A stretch of DNA of 64,000 bases from JBDHWG01 sp046328525 (GTDB taxonomy: Bacteria; Chloroflexota; Anaerolineae; Epilineales; JAHCIE01): contig JAXLWK010000004.1 of NCBI GenBank assembly GCA_046328525.1, forward strand, positions 186,001-250,000, read 5' to 3'. Position numbers and translations under genes: made by a program. The notes under the pieces are model-generated. The model saw nothing but the letters and a program-made list of their open reading frames with translations, was not told the origin of the DNA and searched no databases. Positions 8,194-16,866 of the stretch are shown here, one piece after another (the first letter of the stretch is position 1; every line of letters starts with the position of its first letter).

Positions 8194-9510
8194 TTACTCG
8201 GTACGCAGGCGGTAGCCGCGGCCGCGCACCGTGGTCACGAAGCGCGGCTGGCGCGGGTCCGGCTCGACCTTCTCCCGCAACCGCGCCACGAGCCGCTCGA
8301 TGCGGTCGTCGTCCACCTGGTCCAGGTACGACTCCCCCCAGACGTTCTCCACAATCTGATACTTGTCCACGATCTGGTCGTGGCGCTTGTAGAGCAGGGC
8401 CAGGAGGCGGTACTCCAGGTCGGTGAGGGGCGGGATCGCCTTGCCGTCCACGTACACATCGCCGCGCTCGGTGTCCACGCGCAGGCCGTTTTGCCCGACG
8501 GGCCGCACCCGCCGCGTCCGCGCCACGAAGTCGGCGAAGACGGGGCAGAGCAGGGCGTCCCCAGTCCCGGCCGGCCATAGCAGGTGCTTGGCGCGCAGGT
8601 AGCTGTTCGCCGGCTCAGCCGGCGTCTGCCCGGCCGCCACCTGCGCCAGGGCCTCGCGCTCGTCGTCGAACAGCTCGTTCCAGATCGCGGCGCACTCGGC
8701 CTGGACGTTCTGGTCGAAGGCCAGCGCCGGCTCGGCCCGGCGCACGATGGCTGCGTCCTCCTGCCCCTCCCCCTCCATCAACCCCGCCACCAGGTAGGTC
8801 AGCGCGCGGAGCAGGCCGGGGTGGCCGTCCGCCTGGGCGTGGATGAAGTCGGCGAGCGGCAGCGTGACGGTGCAGCCGGCCTCGGCGGCATAGTCGCGGA
8901 TGTACTCCCGGGCCTCATCGTTGTTGAGCGGGGCCAGGTAGCGCGTGCGATAGCTAAACAGCTCGTAGAACGGCTCGACGTCGGCCCGCAGCAGGGGCAG
9001 GCGGTGGCTCGTCGCCGTGATGAGCGTCAGCGACGGGCCGTACTGGTCGGCCAGGGCGCGCAGGTTGAGGAACACGCGGGCGTCGAGGCGGCGGAGCAGG
9101 TCGTCCAGCTCGTCCAGCAGCAGCGCCACGCGGCCGAGGCTCTGAATGACTTCGCCGAGGGATTGGACGAAGGCGTAGGCATCCTCCAGGTGCGAGCTGG
9201 CGAGGACCAGGGTGGCGTGGGCGCGCTCGGCGCCCGGGCGGCAGGGCGAGTCGGACGGCAGGCTGTCGAGGATGGCGCGAATGACCAGCTCGTAGAAGCC
9301 GACCTCCGTCCACTCCAGGACACGGTTGCAATCAATGTAGATTGCCATCGGGCCGTCCGGCAGGTTGGTCATGGCCCGCAGGACAGCGGTTTTGCCCATG
9401 TTGTTGACGCCGACTATGGAGGCATGTTCACCGCGTTGAACGCAGCGGGCCGTGAAGGCGACATCGGCGGCGCGCCCGCCGTTCTGCGCGGCTGGAGAGG
9501 CTTGGCTCAT
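8194..9510 (-). CDS. AAA/STAND-like ATPase with C-terminal OmpR-type winged helix
   Basis: A 438-residue predicted regulator. The ATPase part has a Walker A motif GVNNMGKT (about residues 33-40) and a Walker B-like LLLDELDDLL. The last 95 residues are a winged-helix DNA-binding domain of the Trans_reg_C type (DLEYRLLALLYKRHDQIV, VVWGESYLDQVDDDRIERLV-like region, TVRGRGYRL). An N-terminal ATPase fused to a C-terminal OmpR-type helix resembles signal-responsive STAND-like activators rather than a response regulator, and no receiver domain is present. The ATG at 9510 was preferred over one 35 codons upstream because the divergent promoters lie between the two. Targets are unknown; the divergent glycosyltransferase is a candidate. 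Confidence 0.8.
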   Translation of the reverse strand: MSQASPAAQNGGRAADVAFTARCVQRGEHASIVGVNNMGKTAVLRAMTNLPDGPMAIYIDCNRVLEWTEVGFYELVIRAILDSLPSDSPCRPGAERAHATLVLASSHLEDAYAFVQSLGEVIQSLGRVALLLDELDDLLRRLDARVFLNLRALADQYGPSLTLITATSHRLPLLRADVEPFYELFSYRTRYLAPLNNDEAREYIRDYAAEAGCTVTLPLADFIHAQADGHPGLLRALTYLVAGLMEGEGQEDAAIVRRAEPALAFDQNVQAECAAIWNELFDDEREALAQVAAGQTPAEPANSYLRAKHLLWPAGTGDALLCPVFADFVARTRRVRPVGQNGLRVDTERGDVYVDGKAIPPLTDLEYRLLALLYKRHDQIVDKYQIVENVWGESYLDQVDDDRIERLVARLREKVEPDPRQPRFVTTVRGRGYRLRTE

Positions 9511-9553
9511 AAAGGGAGTCCATCCTGGAGCGAGGTACGGCGCTTCCGTCTCT

Positions 9554-9582
9554 ATTATACCGGCAGGCAAGGCGCGGGGCAA
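9554..9582 (-). promoter_or_regulatory. Promoter of the ATPase/winged-helix gene
   Basis: Minus strand TTGCCC (9582-9577), 17-base spacer, then TATAAT (9559-9554). The start codon at 9510 lies about 43 bases downstream of the -10. Confidence 0.7.
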
Positions 9583-9596
9583 ACGTGCTTGAGCTA

Positions 9597-9605
9597 TGCT
9601 ATAAT
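9597..9605 (+). promoter_or_regulatory. Extended -10 promoter, near-leaderless
   Basis: TGCTATAAT is a perfect extended -10 element. The glycosyltransferase ATG is at 9615, only 9 bases after the -10, so transcription would begin at or within about 3 bases of the start codon. Confidence 0.65.
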
Positions 9606-9614
9606 TCGGCGGCA

Positions 9615-11897
9615 ATGAACACGAAGTTCGTCTCCCTGGTCGTCATCGGCGGCGTCTACCTCGTCCTGGCGATCCTCTACGCCTGGACGACACCCCTGTT
9701 CGAGACGCCGGATGAGACGTGGCACTTCTGGTACGTCAAGCACCTGGCCGATGGAAACGGGCTGGCGGTCGTGACCGCCGACGAGCGCCCGCTGTGGCGG
9801 CAGGAAGGCACGCAGCCGCCGCTATACTACCTCCTCGCGGCTGCAGCGATCCGCGGTGTGGACACCACCAACGCCGCCGACGTCATCCAGCGCAACCCGC
9901 ACGCCAACATCGGCCGCGCCGACCTGCCCGGCGACCGCAACTCCGTCCTGCCCGTGGCGCGCGCGCCCCTCCAGGGGGCGGCCGAAGCAGCGCAGCGAGC
10001 GCGCTGGCTGAGCGTGCTGCTAGGCCTGGTCACGGTGCTGAGCATCTACGGGCTGGCGCGGGAGACCTTCCCAGGCGACACCCTGCTCCCGCCCGCCGCC
10101 GCCCTGTTCGCCGCCTTCATCCCGCAGTTCCTCTTTCTCAGCGGCTCCATCAATAACGACAACCTCATTGTGGCCCTGTCGAGCCTGGCCCTGTGGCGGC
10201 TCGTCCACTGGCTGCGGCGGCCGCCGCGCTGGGGCGACCTGCTGGCGCTCGGCGTCATCGGCGGGCTGGCCGCTCTCGCCAAGCTGTCCGGCCTCGCGCT
10301 CATCGCCTTCATCGTCGCCGTGGTCGCCGTGCGCGCCCTGGCCCGCCGCTCCGCGCGCGATCTGCTGGCGTGGAGCGCCGTCCTGCTCGTCCTGCCCCTC
10401 GCCGTCGCCGGCCCGTTCTACTGGCGCAACTTCGCGCTCTACGGCGACCCACTGGCCCTCGACATCCACCTGACGCTATCGGGCCGCCGCACGCCGCGCC
10501 CGTCGCCGTGGCAGCTCTTCCTGGAGCTGGACAGCGTGCGCCACTCGATCTGGGGGGTGTTCGGCTGGTTCAACGTCCCCGTGCCGCCGTGGGTGTTCGC
10601 CGTTTACGACGCGCTGAGCATCGCGGCGCTGGTCGGGTTGGGGATGGGCGTCTGGCGGCGGCTTCGCCGGGGAGATGAGATAGAAACGCAGAGGCGCAAA
10701 GGCGCAAAGGAGGGGGGGCAAGCGTCTGAACCCCTCTCCCGTTCTGGGAGAGGGGCAGGGGTGAGGGACGTGTCAATCCTCGCGCTGTTGCTGGCGTGGG
10801 CGGCGGTGGTGTTCGTCAGCCTGCTGCGCTGGATGACGCTCATCAAGTCGGCGCAGGGGCGGCTGCTGTTCCCGGCGCTCGGCGCGTTGGCCGTCCTCGC
10901 CGTGTGGGGGCTGAGTCAGCTCGCGCCGCGCTACCGGGGGATCGTGCTAGGCGGCGTCCTGGCCGCCATGGGTGTTCTCGCCGCCGCGATCCCCTTTCTG
11001 GTCATCGCCCCGGCCTACGCCGCGCCGCCCTGGCTGCCCGACATCGAAGCCGCCGCTCCGGCCTACCCGCGGGACGACGTGTTCGGCGGCCAGATGCGCC
11101 TGCTCGGCTACGATGTCGGCGGCGACATCGCGCCCGGCGGCCTGCTGCCAGTGACGCTGGACTGGCAGGCCGCCGCGCCGATGGACACGAACTACAGCGT
11201 GTTCGCCCAGTTGGTCGGCAGCGAGCCGGGCGGCGGCCGCGCGGCCGGCACGGACACATACCCCGGCCTGGGCAGCGCCCCGACCCAGGGCTGGCCGGTC
11301 GGCCCCGTTCTGCGCGACACGCTCTACATCCCGATTGGCGAGAAGGTGGCCGCGCCCCGCTCCTACCCGCTGGTCGTCGGCGTCTACGACCGGGCGAAGG
11401 ACACCCGCCTGGCGGTGACGCGGGACGGCCAGGCGGCCGGCGACTCTGTCGCGCTCGGCAGCGTCTTCGTGCGCCCCGACGGCTGGTCGCCGCCGAACCC
11501 CCAGGCCGTGGTGCTTGGCGGCGCGGCGCGGCTCCTGGGCTACGACCTGGGTGCGACGACGGCGCGGCCGGGCGACACGCTGCCCCTGACGCTCTACTGG
11601 CGGGCCGACGCGCCGCTGCCCGCCGACTACACGGTCTTCGTCCACGTCGGCGACGGCGAGTCGCTGGCGGCCCAGGCCGACGCGCCACCCCTCGCCGGCC
11701 GCGCTCCCACGTCCGGTTGGCGAGCGGGGCAGACGGTCGCCGACAGCCACACCCTGCGCATCCGCCCGGACGCCGCGCCGGGCGTCTACTCCGTGCGCGT
11801 CGGCCTCTACGATCCGGCGACCGGCGCGCGCCTGCCGGTCACGGGCGGCGGCGCGGGGGACGCGGTCGAGCTAGGGACGATCACGGTGGGCCGCTAG
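9615..11897 (+). CDS. GT39-like membrane glycosyltransferase with duplicated C-terminal domain
   Basis: A 760-residue multi-pass protein of the ArnT/PMT clan. The start at 9615 gives a hydrophobic N-terminus. FETPDETWHFWYV in the first external loop carries the acidic residues typical of this clan, which transfers sugars from polyprenyl-phosphate donors. About ten membrane segments run to residue 470. After this come two related beta-rich repeats (LLGYDVGGDIAPGG and LLGYDLGATTARPG) of about 130 residues each, common in Chloroflexota homologues. Residues about 355-385 are a hydrophilic insert encoded by rep-I and rep-A DNA. Substrate unknown. It is transcribed divergently from an ATPase regulator. 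Confidence 0.85.
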   Translation: MNTKFVSLVVIGGVYLVLAILYAWTTPLFETPDETWHFWYVKHLADGNGLAVVTADERPLWRQEGTQPPLYYLLAAAAIRGVDTTNAADVIQRNPHANIGRADLPGDRNSVLPVARAPLQGAAEAAQRARWLSVLLGLVTVLSIYGLARETFPGDTLLPPAAALFAAFIPQFLFLSGSINNDNLIVALSSLALWRLVHWLRRPPRWGDLLALGVIGGLAALAKLSGLALIAFIVAVVAVRALARRSARDLLAWSAVLLVLPLAVAGPFYWRNFALYGDPLALDIHLTLSGRRTPRPSPWQLFLELDSVRHSIWGVFGWFNVPVPPWVFAVYDALSIAALVGLGMGVWRRLRRGDEIETQRRKGAKEGGQASEPLSRSGRGAGVRDVSILALLLAWAAVVFVSLLRWMTLIKSAQGRLLFPALGALAVLAVWGLSQLAPRYRGIVLGGVLAAMGVLAAAIPFLVIAPAYAAPPWLPDIEAAAPAYPRDDVFGGQMRLLGYDVGGDIAPGGLLPVTLDWQAAAPMDTNYSVFAQLVGSEPGGGRAAGTDTYPGLGSAPTQGWPVGPVLRDTLYIPIGEKVAAPRSYPLVVGVYDRAKDTRLAVTRDGQAAGDSVALGSVFVRPDGWSPPNPQAVVLGGAARLLGYDLGATTARPGDTLPLTLYWRADAPLPADYTVFVHVGDGESLAAQADAPPLAGRAPTSGWRAGQTVADSHTLRIRPDAAPGVYSVRVGLYDPATGARLPVTGGGAGDAVELGTITVGR
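10683..10770. repeat. rep-I plus rep-A inserted in frame inside the GT39-like gene
   Basis: AACGCAGAGGCGCAAAGGCG (rep-I) is followed by CCCCTCTCCC-GTTCT-GGGAGAGGGG and AGGGGTGAGGGAC (rep-A). Elsewhere both occur between genes. Here they are read through and encode a charged loop between two membrane segments. Confidence 0.75.
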
Positions 11898-12035
11898 GCG
11901 TCGGTACATCCGGCGGGGGGAATTGCGCGTCTGGAATTAACGTCGCCGTAAGAACGGCGTAAGAAGTCCCGGCTATTCTGCGCTCAGAGACCTAGCTATC
12001 CGACATGACCATCGTACCCCACAAGGAGAGCATCC

Positions 12036-12395
12036 ATGCCCAAGCTCCTGGTCAGCGTGACCTACGGCAAGAATGACGCCGACCGCGCCACGATCCCCTT
12101 CGTTGTCGCCAACGCCGCCCTGGCCTCCGGGCAAGAGGTTGTCGCCTTCCTCACGATCGAGGGCGTGCGCCTTGCCATCCAGGGCTACGCCGACGACATC
12201 CACGCCGCCGGGTTTGCGCCCCTCAAGGACCTGCTCGCGGCATTCGCCGAGGGCGGCGGCAAGCTCTGGGTCTGCCCGCCATGCTTCAAGGTGCGGGAGC
12301 TGGATCAGAAAGACCTCGCGCCCAACGCGAGCCTGGCCGGCGGCGCCGCCGTCGCGGCCTACCTGGCCGAGGGCGCGGCGAGCATAAGCTACTGA
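12036..12395 (+). CDS. DsrE/DsrF-like family protein
   Basis: A 119-residue cytoplasmic protein of the DsrE/F-like fold (LLVSVTYGKNDADRATIPF; ALASGQEVVAFLTIEGVRLA; GGGKLWVCPPCFKVREL). Members bind or relay sulfur, or act as peroxiredoxin-like subunits. A CPPC pair sits near residue 87-90 where family members often carry the reactive cysteine. AAGGAGA lies 8 bases before the ATG. It stands alone, so its pathway cannot be read from context. Confidence 0.8.
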   Translation: MPKLLVSVTYGKNDADRATIPFVVANAALASGQEVVAFLTIEGVRLAIQGYADDIHAAGFAPLKDLLAAFAEGGGKLWVCPPCFKVRELDQKDLAPNASLAGGAAVAAYLAEGAASISY

Positions 12396-12443
12396 GCGCG
12401 CAGGCCCGCCGGGAATGGCGGGCCGGTTGCTATAGAGCAGGGA

Positions 12444-12616
12444 GCCGACTGAAGTCGGCGCTACATAGGATAACGTGTAGCACCGACTTCAGTTGTCACG
12501 CGGCGCTGGCGGTAGCTCCACAGTATAGCGTGGAAGAGCCGAATTCACCCCCCTCTGCTCCCCCCGCCGGCAGGGGGAGCAGAGGGGGGGTCTCCACGCT
12601 ATCGTGTAGGGCTACC
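12444..12616. mobile_element. rep-J hairpin and rep-B MITE-like element
   Basis: rep-J (GCCGACTGAAGTCGGC) is at 12444-12459. rep-B spans 12511-12616 (106 bp). Its ends, GGTAGCTCCACAGTATAGCG and the complement of CGCTATCGTGTAGGGCTACC, are imperfect inverted repeats of about 24 bp. It is flanked by GCGCTGGC at 12503-12510 and 12617-12624, a candidate target duplication. The interior is a strong CCCCCCTCTGC/GCAGAGGGGGG hairpin. No coding capacity. Confidence 0.65.
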
Positions 12617-12695
12617 GCGCTGGCCGCGGCGCGGCGAATCGGGTAGAATTAGCGCCAGCGCTGACGGGGGGCGGCGGCCGACTTCGGAGAGTCCC

Positions 12696-14018
12696 ATGAA
12701 ACCGCTCCTCTTGTCTCTGCTCGCGCTCGCCGCGTTCGCGCTCCTGGCGACGCTCGGCGTGCGCCGCGCCGCCACCGCGCCCGACGCGCCCATCGGCGGC
12801 TGCGCCCTCTTCCCGGCCGGCAACGTCTGGAACGCGCGGGTAGATGGGCTGCCCGTTCACCCCAACTCCGCCGCCTACGTCGCCAGCATCGGCAGCAGCA
12901 CCGGCCTCCACCCCGACTTTGGCGCGGGGCTGTGGAACGGCCACCCCATCGGCATCCCGTACACGACGACGCGCTCGTCCCAGTCCACCCCCGTCCCGAC
13001 CATCACGTTCACCTACGCCGACGAGAGCGACGCGGGGCCGTACTACATCCCGGCCGACGCGCCCATCGAGGGTGGCAGCGACGCCCACGTCCTCGTCGTG
13101 GATACCGACACCTGCACGCTCTATGAGCTGTTCGCGGCCTCGCCCGGCCCCGGCGGGGCGTGGACGGCCGGCTCCGGCGCGATCTTCGACCTGCGCTCCA
13201 ACGCCCTGCGGCCGGCCGGCTGGACGAGCGCCGACGCCGCCGGCCTGCCCATTTTGCCCGGCCTCGCCCGCTACGATGAGGTTCAGGCAGCCCTCGCGCC
13301 GGGCGGCCTGGGCTACATCCCCCACGCCCTGCGCTTCACGGTGCAGACCAGCCAGCGCGCCTACATCTGGCCCGCGCGCCACTACGCCTCGTCCAACACC
13401 AGCGCGAGCGTCCCGCCGATGGGCGCGCGCTTTCGCCTGAAGTCCAGCTTCGACATCTCCCGGTTCACGCCCCAGGCGCGCGTCATCCTGCGCACCCTCC
13501 ATCTCTACGGCATGATCGTCGCCGACAACGGGGGGGACTGGTTCATCGGCGGGGCGCCGGATCCGGGCTGGGACAACGACGACCTGCACAACCTGGGCAG
13601 CGTCAGCGGCGCGAACTTCGAGGCCGTGGACGAGAGCGGCCTGATGGTGGACCCGAACTCGGGCCAGGCGAGGCCCCTCACCCCCGGCCCCTCGCCCACA
13701 ACGAGCGTCGGTAGCGTGACGGCCACGGCGACTCGGACGGCGACGGCCACGCGGAGCGCCACGCCCACAGCGACGCGCACCCCAACCGCGACCGTCACGC
13801 GCACCGCCACGGCGACGGCCACGCCGACGTGCCGCTACGTCGGCGACGTGAACGGCGACGGGCAGATTGACGCCCAGGACGTGCAACTGGAGGCGAGCCA
13901 CTGGCCGCGCCGCGCCCTCGGCCCCCGCGATGCGCCGTATGACGTTGACGGCAACGGTGTCGTGGATGTCGCGGACGTCATGGCGGTCGCGGCGAACGTG
14001 GGCCGCCCGTGCCGCTGA
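12696..14018 (+). CDS. Secreted protein with dockerin type I tail
   Basis: A 440-residue exported protein. The signal peptide is residues 1-25. The central 300 residues match a hypothetical secreted family (CALFPAGNVWNARVDGLPVH near the start; MGARFRLKSSFDIS and LYGMIVADNGGDWFIGGAPD later) that I recognise by pattern but cannot name. A Thr-rich linker (about 330-375) starts with codons from a partial rep-A (CCCTCACCCCCGGCCCCTCG, about 13676-13695). The C-terminus is a dockerin domain with two calcium loops, DVNGDGQIDAQDVQ and DVDGNGVVDVADVM. Dockerins bind cohesins; no cohesin gene was seen here. Confidence 0.8.
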   Translation: MKPLLLSLLALAAFALLATLGVRRAATAPDAPIGGCALFPAGNVWNARVDGLPVHPNSAAYVASIGSSTGLHPDFGAGLWNGHPIGIPYTTTRSSQSTPVPTITFTYADESDAGPYYIPADAPIEGGSDAHVLVVDTDTCTLYELFAASPGPGGAWTAGSGAIFDLRSNALRPAGWTSADAAGLPILPGLARYDEVQAALAPGGLGYIPHALRFTVQTSQRAYIWPARHYASSNTSASVPPMGARFRLKSSFDISRFTPQARVILRTLHLYGMIVADNGGDWFIGGAPDPGWDNDDLHNLGSVSGANFEAVDESGLMVDPNSGQARPLTPGPSPTTSVGSVTATATRTATATRSATPTATRTPTATVTRTATATATPTCRYVGDVNGDGQIDAQDVQLEASHWPRRALGPRDAPYDVDGNGVVDVADVMAVAANVGRPCR

Positions 14019-14178
14019 GTTCTCCGGAGATGGTTGAAACGCAAAGGCGCAGAGACGCAAAGGAAGAACAGACGAGCGCTGGCGAAGAAGTGGCCTGGCT
14101 GCCGAGAGGGTAGCAGCCAGGCCTATAGAGGTGATCCGTGAGGGGAACATCACGGACCCGTCCTACGACGGCGAGAGA
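14019..14178. repeat. Convergent gap with rep-I remnant
   Basis: GAAACGCAAAGGCGCAGAGA at about 14037-14056 is a rep-I copy. A further stretch near 14093-14125 may form part of a termination signal for the two convergent genes. No ORF of note. Confidence 0.4.
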
Positions 14179-15033
14179 TCAGGGAACCCAGAAGTCGCTG
14201 TGGCTGTAGCAGGTGGTGCCGTTGTAGCTGGCGACGACGTCAATCGGTACCTTGTAGCCGCCGCTGATCGAGCCGACATCGAACCAGATGAACATCTGCC
14301 CGTTCCCGTCGGCCGGGCCGTAGCCGTACTTGCGGTCCCCCCACGGGAAGTGCACGACGATGTCCACGCGCGCGCCCGGCAGCGGTCGGCCGTCCTGGTC
14401 GCGGATCGTGAAGTACATGTACTGGCGGCCCATGTTCATCTTGTTGTACTTCAGCCAGTGGGACACGTTGAGCGCGTGCACCGGCGGCGGCCCTTGCGGA
14501 ACCCACTTGGGCTGCCACGGCTTCACCGGCTGGCCGGGGGCCACGGCGACGGGGTGGTAGGACGGCTCCTTGGGCGCGGGCGGCGCGTAGGCGGAGCACA
14601 AGTCGGCGGCGATGGAGGCGTAGCCCGACGTGCCGACGGTGGTCTGGCCCACGTAGCGGTAGCCGCCGCTCGTCGGCGACCACATGGCCGTCACGATGGT
14701 CACGCTTTGCGGCGTGTCCATGCCGTAGACGGCCTGGATGTAGCTGCCGTAGTTCCAGTTGATGTTGACGGGCTGATCGAAGATGAACCGGCTATGGTCG
14801 TAGGCGCCGGGCGGGGTGATGACGGCGCCGGGCGCTGGGCGGATCACTTCCTCGGACGCCGTCCAGATGACGGCCGTCGGCCGGTCGCCCCACGCGGTCG
14901 GCCAGCACACCTGGACCGAGAGACGTGGCGCCGTGTCGGCTTCGCTGGGATCAATGCGGTTCTCCCAAACGACCCATGCCAAGGCGGCGACCAAGATAGG
15001 GACAAGGCTCAGGTACAACAAAGCGCGCTTCAT
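14179..15033 (-). CDS. Secreted or membrane-anchored protein of unknown function
   Basis: A 284-residue protein. The start at 15033 is chosen for AAGGAGA 6 bases upstream. One N-terminal hydrophobic segment (LLYLSLVPILVAALAWVVW) could be a signal or anchor. The rest is beta-rich with aromatic residues; YTMYFTIRDQDGRPLPGARV-like sequence near residue 205 suggests an Ig or transthyretin-like fold (a gene-neutral structural guess). I do not recognise the family. Confidence 0.6.
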   Translation of the reverse strand: MKRALLYLSLVPILVAALAWVVWENRIDPSEADTAPRLSVQVCWPTAWGDRPTAVIWTASEEVIRPAPGAVITPPGAYDHSRFIFDQPVNINWNYGSYIQAVYGMDTPQSVTIVTAMWSPTSGGYRYVGQTTVGTSGYASIAADLCSAYAPPAPKEPSYHPVAVAPGQPVKPWQPKWVPQGPPPVHALNVSHWLKYNKMNMGRQYMYFTIRDQDGRPLPGARVDIVVHFPWGDRKYGYGPADGNGQMFIWFDVGSISGGYKVPIDVVASYNGTTCYSHSDFWVP

Positions 15034-15207
15034 GCCAGTCTCCTTAGTTTGTGAGGTCAACGGGGCAGCCTCTCAGAACGTGAAGATATCTCACTGGCAA
15101 GAACGAAACGCCCTACAAAAGCATTACGCCTCTAAGCGGCGTAGGCGTGAATGTTATGTGAAAAGGCTGGAAAATTCACCGAGCGTGACCGGCCCTGGTC
15201 GCGCTTG
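15034..15207. other. Gap without recognisable feature
   Basis: 174 bp between minus-strand genes, less GC-rich than its surroundings (TGTGAAAAGGCTGGAAAATT). No promoter, repeat or gene was identified with confidence. Confidence 0.3.
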
Positions 15208-16209
15208 TCATCGGAGCCAGCTCGACGGCTGCTTGACCGGCGCGCTCCAGGCGGGCGCGGCGCTCGGCGGCCTCGACGGCGCGGGCGGCGCGGGGGGACG
15301 GTAGCCGCCCGAGGTGGGCGGGCGGTAGCTATTCTGCGGCGCGGTGTACGCCTGTGGCACGTATTGCTGCACGGGCGCGCGGTAGACCGGCTGCGGTGGA
15401 ATGGACTGCGGCTGGTTCAGCGGCGGGATAGATTGCCGCACGGCGGGGGCGGCGGTGCGCGTCGGCGTAGCCGTCGGCGCGGGCGTCGCAGTCTGGGTCG
15501 GCGCCGCTGTCGCTGTGGGCGTCGCCGTCGCGGGAAGCTCGGCGGCTGCCGCCTGGGGAACGGCGCCCGGGATGACCGGCGGCGCGAGGGCGATGCCGCC
15601 CGGCTCGGCGGGCGTGGGCACGATGCCGCCGCCTTGCCGCCCAATCGGCGACAGCGGGATGATGCCGCCGCCTGGCTGCACGCCGGCCGTGGTGTCCCCG
15701 CCGCTGCCCGACTCGCCGAAGGGCGACACCGGCGCATTGCCCAGCGCGCCGGACCCGCCGCCCCAGTAATCGCCCGGCCCCTGGGCCACATTCTGACTGT
15801 TCTGCTGCCAGGCCAGGTTATCGAACACCTGGAGGGCGGCGAGGCACGCCAGGACGAGGACGAAGGCGGCGGCGAACGGGCGCAGGCGCACCCACAGCGG
15901 CGTCAGTGGGGGGAGTGGGCCGGGCACGAGGGCGGCCATCTCCGGCGTGCCGTCCACGCTGGGCGGCAGGGCCAGGTAGGCGTACTCACCCTCGGTCGCC
16001 GCCTCGGCTAGGGGCGCGCGGACGGCCAGCGACGCCAGCAGGGCGCGCGTCTCCGGCTCTAGCTCATCGGGCAGCAGGAGCAGCAGGCGCGCGGCCTCGC
16101 CGGTCGCCGCGTCCTGCACCCGCGCCACGAAGAGGCCCGGCCGCGCCGGCCGCGCCTCGATCACCCGGTAATGCCCGACTCGCTCAAGCTGCCTGACGTC
16201 CAGCGTCAT
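15208..16209 (-). CDS. Single-pass membrane protein with Pro-rich extracellular tail
   Basis: A 333-residue protein of unknown function. Residues 1-100 form a soluble N-terminal domain (LERVGHYRVIEARPARPGLF). One membrane segment follows (about 110-132, FAAAFVLVLACLAALQVF). The C-terminal 190 residues are low-complexity Gly/Pro/Thr/Ala, ending in a Tyr/Pro-rich region (YRPPTSGGYRPPAPPAPS). GGAGAGG precedes the ATG. The layout suggests a cytoplasmic domain with an envelope-spanning tail. Confidence 0.6.
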   Translation of the reverse strand: MTLDVRQLERVGHYRVIEARPARPGLFVARVQDAATGEAARLLLLLPDELEPETRALLASLAVRAPLAEAATEGEYAYLALPPSVDGTPEMAALVPGPLPPLTPLWVRLRPFAAAFVLVLACLAALQVFDNLAWQQNSQNVAQGPGDYWGGGSGALGNAPVSPFGESGSGGDTTAGVQPGGGIIPLSPIGRQGGGIVPTPAEPGGIALAPPVIPGAVPQAAAAELPATATPTATAAPTQTATPAPTATPTRTAAPAVRQSIPPLNQPQSIPPQPVYRAPVQQYVPQAYTAPQNSYRPPTSGGYRPPAPPAPSRPPSAAPAWSAPVKQPSSWLR

Positions 16210-16331
16210 GCCCCTCTCCGCCGTGAAGCCGTCTTCCTACAAGTTTAACGCCGGATTGGCTTCCCTGTTATGCCGCACGCCTGACGATCTTCATGCGATT
16301 CACGCACGCCCCGCTGTTATCTGCCACCTAA

Positions 16332-16670
16332 TCATCGCTGGGCTTTGGCGGCGCTATATTCGGCCGGGGCGAAGAACACCAGGACCTCCAGCTCCTCCTC
16401 GATGGAGTGGAAGCGGTGGTCTACGCCGGCAGCGACGAAGACAATCGAGCCGGCGGCCACGGCGCGGTCTTCGCCGCCGACGTGGATCACGCCGCGCCCC
16501 CGCGCCACGTAGTAGACCTCGTCCTCCGTATGCGGTCCTTGCGGGTCCACACCGCCGGCGGGCAGCACGTACAGCCCCATGCTCATGCTCGGCACGCGCA
16601 GGAACTCCAGGTACAGGCGGCCCGCCGCCACACGCTGCGCCGCCAGCTCCCCCAACTCAAACGCCTGCAT
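16332..16670 (-). CDS. Small cupin-domain protein
   Basis: A 112-residue single cupin. The two cupin motifs are visible: GVDPQGPHTEDEVYYVARG (His and Glu metal ligands) and GSIVFVAAGVDHRFHSI. AGGAGGTGA lies just upstream of the ATG. Such small cupins bind a metal and act as enzymes or sensors; no substrate can be assigned from context. Confidence 0.85.
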   Translation of the reverse strand: MQAFELGELAAQRVAAGRLYLEFLRVPSMSMGLYVLPAGGVDPQGPHTEDEVYYVARGRGVIHVGGEDRAVAAGSIVFVAAGVDHRFHSIEEELEVLVFFAPAEYSAAKAQR

Positions 16671-16773
16671 GGCTCACCTCCTGATGACCTGATCTGTTTG
16701 ACCATCACCCACATCCCGCATAATCTTATGCTGAGTGGCTCCTGCGTGCCATTCGGCTCCGTGCGAGGGCGTC

Positions 16774-16866
16774 GTGCCAACCATCGTTTGGACAGATTAT
16801 CTCGTGTATCGCGCCGCTTTGCGTGGCTTCGATCTTGCGACGCTTGAGGGGATAGTTGGCTATCTC
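16774..16866 (+). pseudogene. 5' fragment of a small toxin-like gene
   Basis: From GTG at 16774 the reading begins VPTIVWTDYLVYRAALRGFD and continues to about GIVGYL before running into the hairpin element at 16863. I recall this start from a small family (about 90 residues when intact) encoded next to DUF2283 genes. Only the first third remains. The family link is from memory and moderate. Confidence 0.4.
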
